A model generated the notes under the pieces. The model had not been told where the DNA came from, did not search any database, and was given only the letters and a program-made list of their open reading frames with translations. This document shows positions 35,567 to 45,174 of a stretch of DNA of 64,000 nucleotides, piece after piece. How positions within the stretch are numbered: position 1 is the stretch's first letter; each line of letters starts with the position of its first letter. Both the position numbers and the translations under genes were made by a program. The DNA is from Rubrolithibacter sp043763625. GTDB taxonomy: Bacteria; Bacteroidota; Bacteroidia; Sphingobacteriales; Sphingobacteriaceae. The stretch covers positions 1-64,000 of the forward strand of contig JAYULL010000030.1 in NCBI GenBank assembly GCA_043763625.1, read 5' to 3'.

Positions 35567-35590
35567 AGGGAATAGGATTTCGTGTTTAAT

Positions 35591-36694
35591 TTATAGCGGC
35601 GGCATGTTTTCAAGTATTTGCGAAAGCTTTTCTGCCGATTTCAGGTAAGAGAATTTTTGTGCTTGTACCGGCCCTTTCGTTTGCAGAGAACCGCGAACGC
35701 TATCGTCAAAAAGCGCTGTATTTATTTGATTTTTAATATCGCTTACCGAGTGTGGATTGCAATAAAGCGCGGCATCTCCGCAAACTTCCGGCAAGCTGGT
35801 GCAATTAGAAACTAATGTTGGGCAGCCTGAAGCCATTGCTTCTATGGGCGGCAGTCCGAATCCTTCGAAAAGCGACGGATACACAAACAGTTGGGCGTTT
35901 TCATAAAGCGCTTTCAGCTCTTCATCGCTTTTATATCCTAGAAAAAAAACTCTCTCTTTATTTGTTGATATCAAATTTTCCAGTTCGCGATCTTTCCGGA
36001 AATTTTTGTTGTATGCCCCGATAAGGAACAGCTTAAGATCTGCAGTTTCTGCTTCGAGGAAAGCATAAATAATACGTTTTATATTTTTTCTGGGATCTAT
36101 TGAGCCGACACTCAATATATACTTTTGGGATTTTAAATGCTCTCTATACATTTCTATCCCGGCTCCCGGAATCATTCCCGACTCATCGAACACTGCTCCC
36201 GGAACTACCGAAACTTTATCGTTATTTAAGTTATAAGATCTTATTATGTCATCTTTAGAATACTCACTGACCGTAATAACATGGCGAGATTTCTTCGCAA
36301 TCTTTGGGATTAAGAAGTTGTAGAAGGCACGAAAAGTGAAGCTGTGCCACTTACCGTGCCTAAAAGCTAAATCATGAATAGTAACCAATTGATTGGTGTA
36401 ATTAAGCGGTGCAGTGCTGCAAAAGTTAAGTAGAAGCGGATTGTTCTTCTTTCTTAACAGTTGCGGCAAGTCGTATTGTTCCCACAAATGCCCGCTATGT
36501 TTGCCCGTATATTCAATATTAAAACCGTCGATTCCGTAATCCGAATTTTGTAAAGCTTCTCCGGGTACAATAAACGTGACTTTATTAAACATGCTCGTAA
36601 GTTTCCTGGAGAGCTCATACGCAAATCGTTGTACTCCCGTAATTTTTTGAGTCAAAAAGCGACCGTTGATATAGATTTCAGATTCCAAGCGCAA
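35591..36694 (-). CDS. glycosyltransferase family 4
   Basis: GT-B glycosyltransferase of 367 aa. N-terminal INGRFLTQKITGVQRFAYEL is typical of the mannosyltransferase-like branch of GT4. The donor domain holds SVGSIDPRKNIKRII, VFFLGYKSDEELKALY and YPSLFEGFGLPPIEAMASG. This subset often uses GDP-mannose, which fits the presence of manC and manA, but that is an inference. It is the first gene of its minus-strand group, with the divergent glycosidase genes starting 255 bases away. Confidence 0.9.
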   Translation of the reverse strand: MRLESEIYINGRFLTQKITGVQRFAYELSRKLTSMFNKVTFIVPGEALQNSDYGIDGFNIEYTGKHSGHLWEQYDLPQLLRKKNNPLLLNFCSTAPLNYTNQLVTIHDLAFRHGKWHSFTFRAFYNFLIPKIAKKSRHVITVSEYSKDDIIRSYNLNNDKVSVVPGAVFDESGMIPGAGIEMYREHLKSQKYILSVGSIDPRKNIKRIIYAFLEAETADLKLFLIGAYNKNFRKDRELENLISTNKERVFFLGYKSDEELKALYENAQLFVYPSLFEGFGLPPIEAMASGCPTLVSNCTSLPEVCGDAALYCNPHSVSDIKNQINTALFDDSVRGSLQTKGPVQAQKFSYLKSAEKLSQILENMPPL

Positions 36695-36783
36695 AGTTTT
36701 ATTTGTGGTAAAAACGTATCCTTAGAAATAATTCATTTTTGATAACAAACATGACACTCTATTGAATTATTTATACAATAGTA

Positions 36784-36791
36784 CAAATATA
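36784..36791 (-). promoter_or_regulatory. possible -7 box for the GT4-to-manC gene group
   Basis: Read on the minus strand as TATATTTG, an exact match, about 90 bases before the first ATG of the group. No -33 partner at the right spacing, so only weakly supported. Confidence 0.3.
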
Positions 36792-36948
36792 TTTATCATT
36801 TAAATAAAAAATTTGCTATACTGTTGAGAAAAATGCTGAGAATACTTTGAAAATCAATCAAAAGTTCGATGGTTCTTCATAAATTGCAATTAATTAGGTC
36901 AAAATAACTCCGAATTTGTTGTCGTATTCATTTTTTTAACGTTTTTAT

Positions 36949-37980
36949 ATGAGGAACTTCACTTTTATTATCGTAGTAATTCTTTTATTCCCGTTTTTTG
37001 GCAACAATTATTGGTTTTTAGAATATTTTTTGAACTCGAAGGGGCAAATACCTGAAAAAACCCAAGGGTTCATCTTAGGAATTAACGGGCATCCCTTAAG
37101 CCAAGCTGCTTATAAAGAGTTTCCGGTAGCCGAGCAAATGCAGTTATTGAAAAGTATGAAAATGACTTACTATCGCTTTGACGGTGGAACAGATTATAAG
37201 GGGCAACTTAAAGATGAGCCTAGATTTGCCGGCTTAACCCGGGAAGCGAAAAAACATACTATTAAACTTTTGCCGGTACTTTGGCTTCGCGGCCTTGATA
37301 CCATGAAAACCGAACCTGCCGCCTATGAGAGAGGGTTTATTGAAGGCAGCGGATTTGCAAGCCGATACGGGGATCACTTTGACTACTACGAGTTAGGGAA
37401 CGAACAAGACTTAAAAGTTTTGAAACAACGCTCGTTGTCGGGAAAAGAGACTACTGATTATAAAATAGATAAAACTAAAATCTTGGCAAGTTTTTTCAGG
37501 GGCATGCACCACGGAATTAAAAAAGCCGATACCGGAAGCAAAACAATAATCGACATGACGGAAGGGCATTACGGATTCTTCAAGTTGTTGAAACAATATA
37601 ACGTTCAGTTCGATGTTATCGGCATTCATTGGTATTCGAAAGTCGATTTTGCATCCTCGAAATTACCTCGAATAATAAATGAAACTGCAGAAGTTTTTAA
37701 CGGCGAAAAACCGGTTTGGATTACAGAGTTCAACTCACAATTCGGTAGCTATGGCGGAAGAGAAGATTTCCAAGAACTAATAGTATCACAATTTGTAGAA
37801 CAATCGAGATTTATTCAGGGCGTAGAAGCATTGTTTATTTACGAACTTTTAGATGAACCCCGTCTGATTCATCCTAAAGAAACAGAAAAGACTTTCGGGA
37901 TTGTAAAATGGATAACACCCCACACCAAATGGGAGTATAAAAAGGCCGGGAAAAGCCTTCGAGATACCGAGCTTCGATAG
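36949..37980 (+). CDS. exopolysaccharide-locus glycosidase, single clan-A-type domain
   Basis: Protein of 343 aa with an N-terminal hydrophobic signal or anchor (about residues 5-28). It is a TIM-barrel glycosidase-like protein with LGINGHPL (43-50), LLPVLWLRGL (107-116), the candidate acid/base Glu152 in YYELGNEQ and the candidate nucleophile Glu260 in WITEFN. This resembles GH39/GH5-like clan-A enzymes; the exact family is not clear to me. It is the short, single-domain member of a three-gene forward set inside the exopolysaccharide cluster. Glycosidases within such loci (PslG is a known example) trim or release the polysaccharide, and that is the probable role. Confidence 0.75.
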   Translation: MRNFTFIIVVILLFPFFGNNYWFLEYFLNSKGQIPEKTQGFILGINGHPLSQAAYKEFPVAEQMQLLKSMKMTYYRFDGGTDYKGQLKDEPRFAGLTREAKKHTIKLLPVLWLRGLDTMKTEPAAYERGFIEGSGFASRYGDHFDYYELGNEQDLKVLKQRSLSGKETTDYKIDKTKILASFFRGMHHGIKKADTGSKTIIDMTEGHYGFFKLLKQYNVQFDVIGIHWYSKVDFASSKLPRIINETAEVFNGEKPVWITEFNSQFGSYGGREDFQELIVSQFVEQSRFIQGVEALFIYELLDEPRLIHPKETEKTFGIVKWITPHTKWEYKKAGKSLRDTELR

Positions 37981-37993
37981 GGGCCTTTTTTTT
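37939..37993 (+). terminator. possible Rho-independent terminator
   Basis: AAAAAGGCC (37939-37947, inside the gene end) pairs with GGCCTTTTT (37982-37990) followed by more T. The loop is long, about 34 bases, so strength is uncertain. Confidence 0.4.
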
Positions 37994-38138
37994 GCGAATT
38001 TGTTAAATCTTCTATTCTTACAATATACCGGAAGTCTTCGCGTTAAAAATCCAAGTTTCAGTATTTCGAAGAAATTAGTTTTTTCTGTATTGAATAAAAG
38101 CTGAAACTACTCTTATCCGCAATAAGATTAAAAAACAA

Positions 38139-40100
38139 ATGAAGGCAAAATTAACCAACCTATTGGTACTGGGTCTACTTCCGCTATTTTTATTCTCCTG
38201 TAAGAAAGATGTTTCAGATAACGAGAAATTATTATCAACTGCATCGCTAAAAGGTAAAACTGCCGCAGCAATTCAAACACCGCAAACAAATTTCACTTTA
38301 GGAATTGGGGGAGAACTCTACTATCGTAAAGAATACTCGGCTATACCGGTAATCGATCAAGTAAGCCTAATTAAGGGTTTGGGCTTGGATTTTTACCGGA
38401 TTAACTTACCGGTTTCCGCAAACGGAAGTCTAAGTTCGCCGGCTCCTTTGCAAGAGTTACTTAAAGCCGCCTCCGAAAGAAAACTTCAGATTTTACCAAC
38501 GTTATATCTTCGGGGTTTAGATTATACCCTTACCGAAACTGCTTCCTACGAAAAAGGAAAGGCATTGGGATCAGGCTTTGCAACACGCTACGGTGAATAT
38601 TTTACGTATTACGAGTTGGGCTATGAGCAAGAAAACGCTTTAATTATATTAAACACCGCCGGGACAAAAGAGAGCGACTACGATGCTGCCAAGTTTAAAA
38701 TCTTAGCTCAGTTTTTAAAAGGGGTTAACGAAGGTATTAAGGCGAAAGACATGACGAGTAAAACCATTATTAACGCCGGTTGGCTACATTATACTTATCT
38801 TAAAATGCTTGAAAACGCAGGTGTAACTTTCGACATAATAGGTTACCATTGGTTTTCCAAGTATGAAAAGGATGCAATGGAACAGTTCGGTATTCCAAAT
38901 ATTGCCGACAAGCTCTCAAGTTTATTTACAAAACCCATATGGTTTACGGCAGTAAACAGAACGGGCGGAAGTTATTCGGAAAAGGAGGCCGATCAGCAAG
39001 AATGGTTAGTTAATTTTATAAATACTTGTAGGAATAAGCCCTCAGTAAAGGCTGTTTTTGTGGAAGGTTTGGTAGACAACGCCGAGGCTGCGACTCCGGA
39101 ACACAGATTTAAAGGCATTGCAAGGTGGCAAACCGACGATTCCTCCTGGACCCTAAAATCTTTTGCCAGATACTTTTATAAGCAAGCACCTTTTATCTTG
39201 GGCATAAACGGTCATCCCTTGAATCAGATCGCTTATATTCAAACGCCGATAAGTCGGCAAATCGGTATCTTGAAATCTATGGGGATGACTTATTACCGAG
39301 TAGATATCGGTACCGACGGCGTAGGTAATATTCGCGAACAAAAAAAGTTTGATGAGCTTATCAGTGTTTCAAACTCTTCGAACATTCAAATTCTGCCGAC
39401 TTTGTTCTTGGTAGGGCTCAATTATTTGGAAAACGAAGATGTGAACTATGACCGCGGGCTTGCTCTCGGGCAAGGCTTCGCAAGTAAATATGGGAAGTAC
39501 TTTGACTATTACGAGCTTGGAAACGAATATGATTTAAAACTTAAACCAAGCTCTGCCGACGGCAGATACAGCGCCAACTACGATCATGCTAAGTTTAAAA
39601 AGCTGGCAGCCTTTATGCGTGGCCTTATTAAAGGAATTAAAAAACATGACATTACCGGAAAAACGATAATAAATGGTTGCGGCTGGAACTACGGCTATTT
39701 TGAATTGCTTAAGCAAGCGGACTTAGATATGGATATTATTGGACATCATTTGTATTCAAAGTCAGTTAATCAAAATACAAATTACGTAAACATTGTTAAG
39801 ACACTTGCCGGCATCTTTGAAAACAAAAAGCCGGTATTTGTAACAGAACTTAATCAAGAAAACGGTGACTATGTAGGATCGGTAGAAAGTCAGGACATAA
39901 TTGTGAATGACTTTATAGATAAATTGAAGCAAGTGCCCGAAGTAAAGGCAGTGCTTATATACGAGCTTCTGGATCAACCGGAGCTGATTCATCCTAAAGA
40001 AAGAGAAAAGCATATGGGTGTTATTAAGTGGAATTTGTTGTATAGTTCTTGGTCATTAAAGCCTGTAGCAAACACCTTTGTCCATAGGGCAGCCCTGTAA
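38139..40100 (+). CDS. lipoprotein with tandem glycosidase domains, first copy catalytically dead
   Basis: Protein of 653 aa. The lipoprotein signal ends LFSC with Cys21, followed by KKDVSDNE, which suggests surface export. Two copies of the same barrel follow. Copy 1 (about 52-345) keeps a Glu at the acid/base site (Glu163, but the preceding Asn is Tyr: LGYEQ) and has Ala in place of the nucleophile (WFTAVN, Ala271). Copy 2 (about 350-645) is intact: Asn462-Glu463 in LGNEYDL and Glu570 in VTELN. The repeat period is about 300 residues. The inactive copy may bind the polysaccharide while copy 2 cleaves it. It is the paralogue of the neighbouring genes at 36949 and 40447. Confidence 0.8.
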   Translation: MKAKLTNLLVLGLLPLFLFSCKKDVSDNEKLLSTASLKGKTAAAIQTPQTNFTLGIGGELYYRKEYSAIPVIDQVSLIKGLGLDFYRINLPVSANGSLSSPAPLQELLKAASERKLQILPTLYLRGLDYTLTETASYEKGKALGSGFATRYGEYFTYYELGYEQENALIILNTAGTKESDYDAAKFKILAQFLKGVNEGIKAKDMTSKTIINAGWLHYTYLKMLENAGVTFDIIGYHWFSKYEKDAMEQFGIPNIADKLSSLFTKPIWFTAVNRTGGSYSEKEADQQEWLVNFINTCRNKPSVKAVFVEGLVDNAEAATPEHRFKGIARWQTDDSSWTLKSFARYFYKQAPFILGINGHPLNQIAYIQTPISRQIGILKSMGMTYYRVDIGTDGVGNIREQKKFDELISVSNSSNIQILPTLFLVGLNYLENEDVNYDRGLALGQGFASKYGKYFDYYELGNEYDLKLKPSSADGRYSANYDHAKFKKLAAFMRGLIKGIKKHDITGKTIINGCGWNYGYFELLKQADLDMDIIGHHLYSKSVNQNTNYVNIVKTLAGIFENKKPVFVTELNQENGDYVGSVESQDIIVNDFIDKLKQVPEVKAVLIYELLDQPELIHPKEREKHMGVIKWNLLYSSWSLKPVANTFVHRAAL

Positions 40101-40114
40101 GTATTATTTTTCAT

Positions 40115-40155
40115 AAAAAAACTGCATTATCTGTTCCAAAAATGCAGTTTTTTTA
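40115..40155 (+). terminator. Rho-independent terminator
   Basis: Perfect 12-bp stem AAAAAACTGCAT / ATGCAGTTTTTT with a 15-base loop and trailing T. It lies 15 bases after the stop of the tandem-domain lipoprotein gene. Confidence 0.75.
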
Positions 40156-40446
40156 ATTTAAAGCCGATTAAATACAAATTTTGTATTTTACTCGCGTCGC
40201 CTATCTTTTTCGCAATCCTCCTTAACGCTCCTCGGAAACCCGCAAGTCGTCTTCTCGTACAACCACAAAAAAATTATGAAGATGAAAAATCCGCAACACA
40301 CGCTCGCTATTTCGCACCCTCCTCCGAAGTCATAGCGCTTCAACAATCCCGCCCCGGTTTAGCTACCGGTAATTCACAAAAATTAAAGTAAATAAGCCTG
40401 AGGTCCTTAGCACTTTCGCTATCCCTTTGGCCTTGATTAAAAACAA
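40156..40446. other. long leader region of the second tandem glycosidase gene
   Basis: No gene. It begins with a near palindrome AATACAAATTTTGTATT (about 40173-40189), then a pyrimidine-rich section of higher GC than the surrounding spacers. A structured 5' leader is possible, but I recognise no known riboswitch. Confidence 0.35.
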
Positions 40447-42387
40447 ATGAAACGAACGCATTTTTATTTATTTTTATTTATTCTGCCTTTAACTTTCTCT
40501 TCATGTCGAAAAGAAAGAGCTTTAGAAAGCATCTCGATAAGCCAACAAGAAGTATCGCTCTTGAATAATTTCGGGGAGCCCGGTTTAAAAACCGGAGTAA
40601 CCGGCTATCCTTACTATCACTCAGAGTACGCAAGTATTGCTCCTGAACGCCAGATAGAGCTTGTGGATACGTTAGGCATGGAATACTATCGAGTTGATCT
40701 TCCAATATCGTCCGACGGTAAATTATCGAACCCGGCAACTTTGGAAAAAATCATAGCTTCAGCTACCCAAAAGGGTGTCAAATTGCTTCCCATACTTCAA
40801 TTGAGAGGTCTGAATTACAGCTCAACTACTTTAACTGCATATGCTCAAGGAAAAAGATTAGGAGAAGGTTTCAGCCTTTCCTACGGTAAATCTTTAGAAT
40901 ATTACCAGTTGGGGAATTTGCAAGAAAACCCGCTTTTAGACCCTAAAACTGCCGGCAATCGGCCCTCCCACTACAATCAAGAAAAATTTAAAGTTCTTGC
41001 CGCCTTTTTAAAAGGGATGGACGAGGGAATTAAAGCTAACGATGCCGGTGCAAAAACCATTATTAATGCGGGCTGGCTCCACTACGCATACCTCCAAATG
41101 CTTATAGATGCCGGTGTAGCTTATGATGTGGTGGGATATAATTGGTATTCGAAGTTCGACTTTGATGCCGCGGCCAAATTCGGAATCAGTGATATAGTAG
41201 CGAAACTTGCATCCCTGTTTCAAAAACCGATTTGGTTTACCGGAATAAACAGAACAGACGGCAGTTACCCTAATCAAGAACCAGAACAGAAAACTTGGAT
41301 ACAGGCCTTCATCAAAAGATGCGAAAGCAATCCCGCAGTAAAATGTGTTATTATCGATAATCTGCTCGATCAGCCCATCACCTTTCAAAATTCTTCTGAT
41401 TCAAAAAAACATGCCGGAATAATAAAATGGACGAGCGACCTTTCCGGTTGGAGCTTTAAGGAATTTGCAACAGCGCTACAGGAAGATCAACTTATATTCG
41501 GCATTAACGGGCATCCGCTGAACCAAGTTGCGTATATTAAAACTTCGGTTTCTACACAGATGGATATGTTGAAACATTACGGCATGAATTACTATCGCGT
41601 CGATATTGGAACCGACTTCGAAGGAAATATCCGCGAACAAAAGAAGTTCGACAATTTGATTGCCGGTGTAAACAACGCCAATGTTAAAATTCTGCCTACA
41701 CTGTATTTAAGAGGAATGGATTATGCTCAATCGGAATCTGCAAATTTTACACAAGGAAAAATATTAGGAAAAGGTTTTGCAGCTAAATACGGTCAGCATT
41801 TCGACTATTATGAATTGGGTAACGAGTACGATTTAAAGTTGAAAATGGCAGGGGCCGACGGCCGTTATAAAGAAAGCTACAATCAATCTCAATTTAAATT
41901 GTTTGCCGCTTTTCTTCGGGGTATGATTCAAGGTATAAAAGAGGGAGATTCCGGAGCAAAAACAATGGTTAACGGCTGCGGATGGAATTACGGGTTTTTT
42001 GAACTGCTAAAATATTATGACGTTAATATTGATGTTATTGCACATCACCTGTATTCTAAATCAACGCGACAAAATACAGATTACATTAAGATAGTACAGA
42101 ACTTAGCCGCCGTGTGGAATAATACCAAATCTATTTGGGTAACCGAATTAAATAAGGAGGACGGTAGCTACAATCCGGCACCGGAAGCACAGGGATTAAT
42201 CGTAAATGACTTCATCAGTAAATTAAGTCAGGTGCCGGCTGTTAAAGCAATTCTCATTTATGAGCTGTTAGATCAACCGGAATTAGTACATAATTTAGAA
42301 AGGGAAAAACACATGGGTTTGATTAAGTTTAATACACTTTACGACTCATGGAGTTATAAATCGATCATTCAATATTACACGAATTAG
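40447..42387 (+). CDS. lipoprotein with tandem glycosidase domains, first copy lacking both catalytic Glu
   Basis: Protein of 646 aa, paralogue of the gene at 38139. The lipoprotein signal ends FSSC with Cys20. In copy 1 (about 48-345) both catalytic positions are lost: LGNLQ has Leu158 for the acid/base Glu, and WFTGIN has Gly266 for the nucleophile. In copy 2 (about 348-645) both are present: Glu460 in LGNEYDL and Glu567 in WVTELN. Loss of different residues in the two paralogues with the fold motifs conserved (KTIINAGWLHY, GYNWYSKFDF) suggests that the dead copy is retained for binding or structure. The gene converges with the pyruvyltransferase gene. Confidence 0.8.
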   Translation: MKRTHFYLFLFILPLTFSSCRKERALESISISQQEVSLLNNFGEPGLKTGVTGYPYYHSEYASIAPERQIELVDTLGMEYYRVDLPISSDGKLSNPATLEKIIASATQKGVKLLPILQLRGLNYSSTTLTAYAQGKRLGEGFSLSYGKSLEYYQLGNLQENPLLDPKTAGNRPSHYNQEKFKVLAAFLKGMDEGIKANDAGAKTIINAGWLHYAYLQMLIDAGVAYDVVGYNWYSKFDFDAAAKFGISDIVAKLASLFQKPIWFTGINRTDGSYPNQEPEQKTWIQAFIKRCESNPAVKCVIIDNLLDQPITFQNSSDSKKHAGIIKWTSDLSGWSFKEFATALQEDQLIFGINGHPLNQVAYIKTSVSTQMDMLKHYGMNYYRVDIGTDFEGNIREQKKFDNLIAGVNNANVKILPTLYLRGMDYAQSESANFTQGKILGKGFAAKYGQHFDYYELGNEYDLKLKMAGADGRYKESYNQSQFKLFAAFLRGMIQGIKEGDSGAKTMVNGCGWNYGFFELLKYYDVNIDVIAHHLYSKSTRQNTDYIKIVQNLAAVWNNTKSIWVTELNKEDGSYNPAPEAQGLIVNDFISKLSQVPAVKAILIYELLDQPELVHNLEREKHMGLIKFNTLYDSWSYKSIIQYYTN

Positions 42388-42401
42388 TTTACACTATCAA
42401 T

Positions 42402-42437
42402 AAACACAAAAGGCGCGTTTAAGCGCCTTTTGTGTTT
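42402..42437. terminator. strong bidirectional terminator
   Basis: 15-bp perfect stem AAACACAAAAGGCGC / GCGCCTTTTGTGTTT with a 6-base loop. It sits between the convergent ends of the tandem glycosidase gene and the pyruvyltransferase gene and can serve both. Confidence 0.85.
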
Positions 42438-42438
42438 A

Positions 42439-43683
42439 TTAGCCCACTTGAGCCTGCCTCACGAGAAGCTCACTCAGGTATTGTGCCGGTAACTGCGCTT
42501 GTTCAATTACTTTCGGAATTCCTTGTTCTAAGTGCAATTTCAAGGCTTCGCGGTTTTGCCAACAATTTACTGTTGCGTTAATCAAATCTTCGGGAGTAAT
42601 ATCGCTGATGTTCAACACATAATCTTTCAAATCAAGCATTTCCATAATGCCCTGAGTTTTATGCTCGTAATTAATAGCAACAGTAGGTATTAAACTTGAT
42701 AGGGCAAAAATATTAGAATGCATTCGAGTGCCGATAAACATATCCATTTTTGAATACAAATATTTTAACTCGCGAGGATGAAAATCATAATCTAAAAGCA
42801 TCGCGTTGGACGAATCCGGCAATTCCGCTAATATTTCACGACTTATATTTCGGTCATCATTAAATTTGTTCGGCCCCAATACTTGAGGCATTAAAATACA
42901 GGCCGCATTATACTTACCTGTAAAAAGTTCTATTACCGCTGCAATACTTTTTTTATAGGTTACTCTTCGAACTTCCGGATCACTCACTTCAGGGAAGTTC
43001 CAGTCTCTAACAGTGATTCCCACAAGCGATTTACCGTCAAATTTGGTTTTGATATCGTTATAAACCTTGTTAACGGTGTCGGTTTCTTTACTTAACATTC
43101 CGAAAGCAGCGTCGGGAACAATTTCGACCGGCGAGGTAACACCGATTTGCTTCAACAGATTATACGATATCTTTTCGCGAACAAAAATCTTTGTAATCCC
43201 ATTAAGTACCTTCTTGGTTAGATTTAAGATGGTTTTATTATACAAGGGGCCTATAGATTGAGAATAGATTATTACCGGCTTGTTGTAATTAAAGGCAGTT
43301 TTAATCTGGATTAGATGTTGTAAAGTCATTACGCTGAACCCGTGGGTAAGTAGAAACCCACCACCGCAACTAATCACGGCATCTGCCCACTCGTAATCTT
43401 TGTCAATGGTTCTTTCTCGATTATTCGACCCGAGCAAAATAGGCACAAACTTCAAAGCATATCTCAGTTTAAAGATTTTGCCGGTTTTTTCATTGATATT
43501 TATATTACAAATGCATTCTGATACCGAAGCGTCGTAAGCGTTGGCGTCTAATGCCGGAAACCTGCTTTTAACTATAATATTGCATTCAGGAATATATTTT
43601 TTCAAGCTGTCGATTATAGCGATAATAATTCCGGCGTCCCCTTTATTTAGCGAAGAATGAGCATTAATTATTAGAATATTCAT
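42439..43683 (-). CDS. polysaccharide pyruvyl transferase family protein
   Basis: Cytosolic enzyme of 414 aa that adds pyruvate ketals from PEP to a sugar of the repeat unit. I start it at the ATG at 43683 (MNILIINAHSS); a TTG two codons upstream is possible. Seen: LNKGDAGIIIAII near residue 13, CGGGFLL (about 112-118), IYSQSIGPL and the C-terminal MFIGTRMHSNIFAL and PTVAINYEHKTQG that are characteristic of the family. It is the last gene of the minus-strand transcript running from the GNAT gene at 56280 or from an internal promoter. Confidence 0.92.
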   Translation of the reverse strand: MNILIINAHSSLNKGDAGIIIAIIDSLKKYIPECNIIVKSRFPALDANAYDASVSECICNININEKTGKIFKLRYALKFVPILLGSNNRERTIDKDYEWADAVISCGGGFLLTHGFSVMTLQHLIQIKTAFNYNKPVIIYSQSIGPLYNKTILNLTKKVLNGITKIFVREKISYNLLKQIGVTSPVEIVPDAAFGMLSKETDTVNKVYNDIKTKFDGKSLVGITVRDWNFPEVSDPEVRRVTYKKSIAAVIELFTGKYNAACILMPQVLGPNKFNDDRNISREILAELPDSSNAMLLDYDFHPRELKYLYSKMDMFIGTRMHSNIFALSSLIPTVAINYEHKTQGIMEMLDLKDYVLNISDITPEDLINATVNCWQNREALKLHLEQGIPKVIEQAQLPAQYLSELLVRQAQVG

Positions 43684-43693
43684 AAGCAATAAA

Positions 43694-45172
43694 TTAAGCT
43701 GAAGTGTTTAAATGCAAGCGACCGAACTTTTTGAGAAACATACTTTTTAGCTCCTCAATCAACGGATGTTTAATTATTAAAAGGAGTGTGGAATAGATTA
43801 TTACTCCGGCGACTATCTGAACGGCAAGGCCCAACCGGGTAGAAAGTAATTCTGAATTCAGTATTTGTATTATCCAAATTCCGGCTGCCATAGGTAAACT
43901 TAAAAGCAAGGGAAGTCTGAGACTAAGTAAATATTCAGGCAAACTTGAGCCGATCGCTGCCTTGATCAAATATGAGTAGCTGAAATAGGTGTAGAATAAC
44001 TGAAGGGTCAAAAAAACAGCAGCGACTCCGACAGATCCCCCGAAGTATGCTCCTATTATTATTCCCGGAATTTGAAAGATCATCTTAAAAAGATTAAACC
44101 GAAAACTTCTGTTGATAAGTCCTTTTGCCATTAGTAAAGATCCTACGGGATTTCCGATAGACCTAAGCAATCCTACCCCGCAAAGAAGCCGGAGCAAGGG
44201 TACACTATCCATCCATTTTGAACCGAATACAACCAAAACGAATGTGGGAGCAGTAACAAACAGTCCGAAAAAGAGAGGAAAATTAATCAGACCTACTATT
44301 GTAAGTAACTTATAAAAGCCGGCCTTCAACTTTTCATTTTGGTCTTGGATTTTTGAAAATACCGGAAACAAAACCCGAGTGATAATTGGATTTATTTTCG
44401 TTGACGGGATAATAACAATATTGAAGGCTAAATTATACAAGCCCAAAGCACTTGCTCCTAAGAGTTTACCGATACTGAGAGTATCTATATTCGTATTTAC
44501 ATAATTTGTTAGGCTTTCTCCGGCTTGGTACAATCCGAATTTCAAGTACTCCTTAACATGCTTAAAGCGAAAAAAAAACAGCGGCTTAAAAAAGTTTCTT
44601 CCGTAAAGATTGTATAAAAAGGTTTTAAGCGAGGCGGCGATTATTTGACCATAGATAATAGAAATAACTCCGTGGCCGGTATACGCAAAAAACAAAGTAA
44701 CCAAAGTGCCGACTATTACCGAGGCCGACTCGGCTTTTGTAATTGAATTGAACTTTAACTCTTTTTGAAGCATCGCTTTGTATAGTTGACCAAACGGAAC
44801 TATTAAATAGATTACCGAGATCAATCGGGTTAAAGGCAAGAGTTCGTTCTGCTTAAAAACGGCTGCAATGAGAGGTGCCGTAATAAATATTATTAAGGAG
44901 ATAGCAATTCCGGCAACTATGTTGAACCAGTATAAGGCGTTTAAATCTTTGGGGGTTACCGACTTTCGCTGAATTATAGCGTTTGAAATTCCCAAGTCCA
45001 TAAATATCTCCGACAGAGCTGTAATTACTGTTACCATTCCTATTAAGCCAAAGCTCGCAGTATCCAACAATCGGGCAAGAAAAACTAACTGAAGCGTTTG
45101 AAAAGCAACTATTACAACCGTAGAAATCGTTGTCCATTTAACACCGGAAATAGCTTTGCTTTTTAAAGACAT
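43694..45172 (-). CDS. polysaccharide flippase, PST/MOP family (Wzx)
   Basis: Integral membrane protein of 492 aa with about 12-14 hydrophobic segments. It flips the lipid-linked repeat unit across the inner membrane. The N-terminus SGVKWTTISTVVIVAFQTLQLVFLARLL and GLIGMVTVITALSEIFMDLGISNAIIQ is typical of WzxC-like PST proteins. It overlaps no neighbour but lies 2 bases from the upstream GT4 gene, so it is operonic. A run of nine A (44570-44578) sits in the gene, encoding Phe-rich residues; the reading frame is intact across it. Confidence 0.93.
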   Translation of the reverse strand: MSLKSKAISGVKWTTISTVVIVAFQTLQLVFLARLLDTASFGLIGMVTVITALSEIFMDLGISNAIIQRKSVTPKDLNALYWFNIVAGIAISLIIFITAPLIAAVFKQNELLPLTRLISVIYLIVPFGQLYKAMLQKELKFNSITKAESASVIVGTLVTLFFAYTGHGVISIIYGQIIAASLKTFLYNLYGRNFFKPLFFFRFKHVKEYLKFGLYQAGESLTNYVNTNIDTLSIGKLLGASALGLYNLAFNIVIIPSTKINPIITRVLFPVFSKIQDQNEKLKAGFYKLLTIVGLINFPLFFGLFVTAPTFVLVVFGSKWMDSVPLLRLLCGVGLLRSIGNPVGSLLMAKGLINRSFRFNLFKMIFQIPGIIIGAYFGGSVGVAAVFLTLQLFYTYFSYSYLIKAAIGSSLPEYLLSLRLPLLLSLPMAAGIWIIQILNSELLSTRLGLAVQIVAGVIIYSTLLLIIKHPLIEELKSMFLKKFGRLHLNTSA

Positions 45173-45174
45173 AT

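Noticed and set aside
40156..40446. Riboswitch or structured RNA before the tandem glycosidase gene
   Set aside because: I could not find a recognisable aptamer core; only a short near-palindrome and a pyrimidine-rich leader are visible.
44570..44578. Run of nine A in the flippase gene as a phase-variation switch
   Set aside because: The frame is intact, the run encodes Phe/Lys-type codons normal for the gene, and nine A is not exceptional in this AT-rich genome. No second allele is visible.
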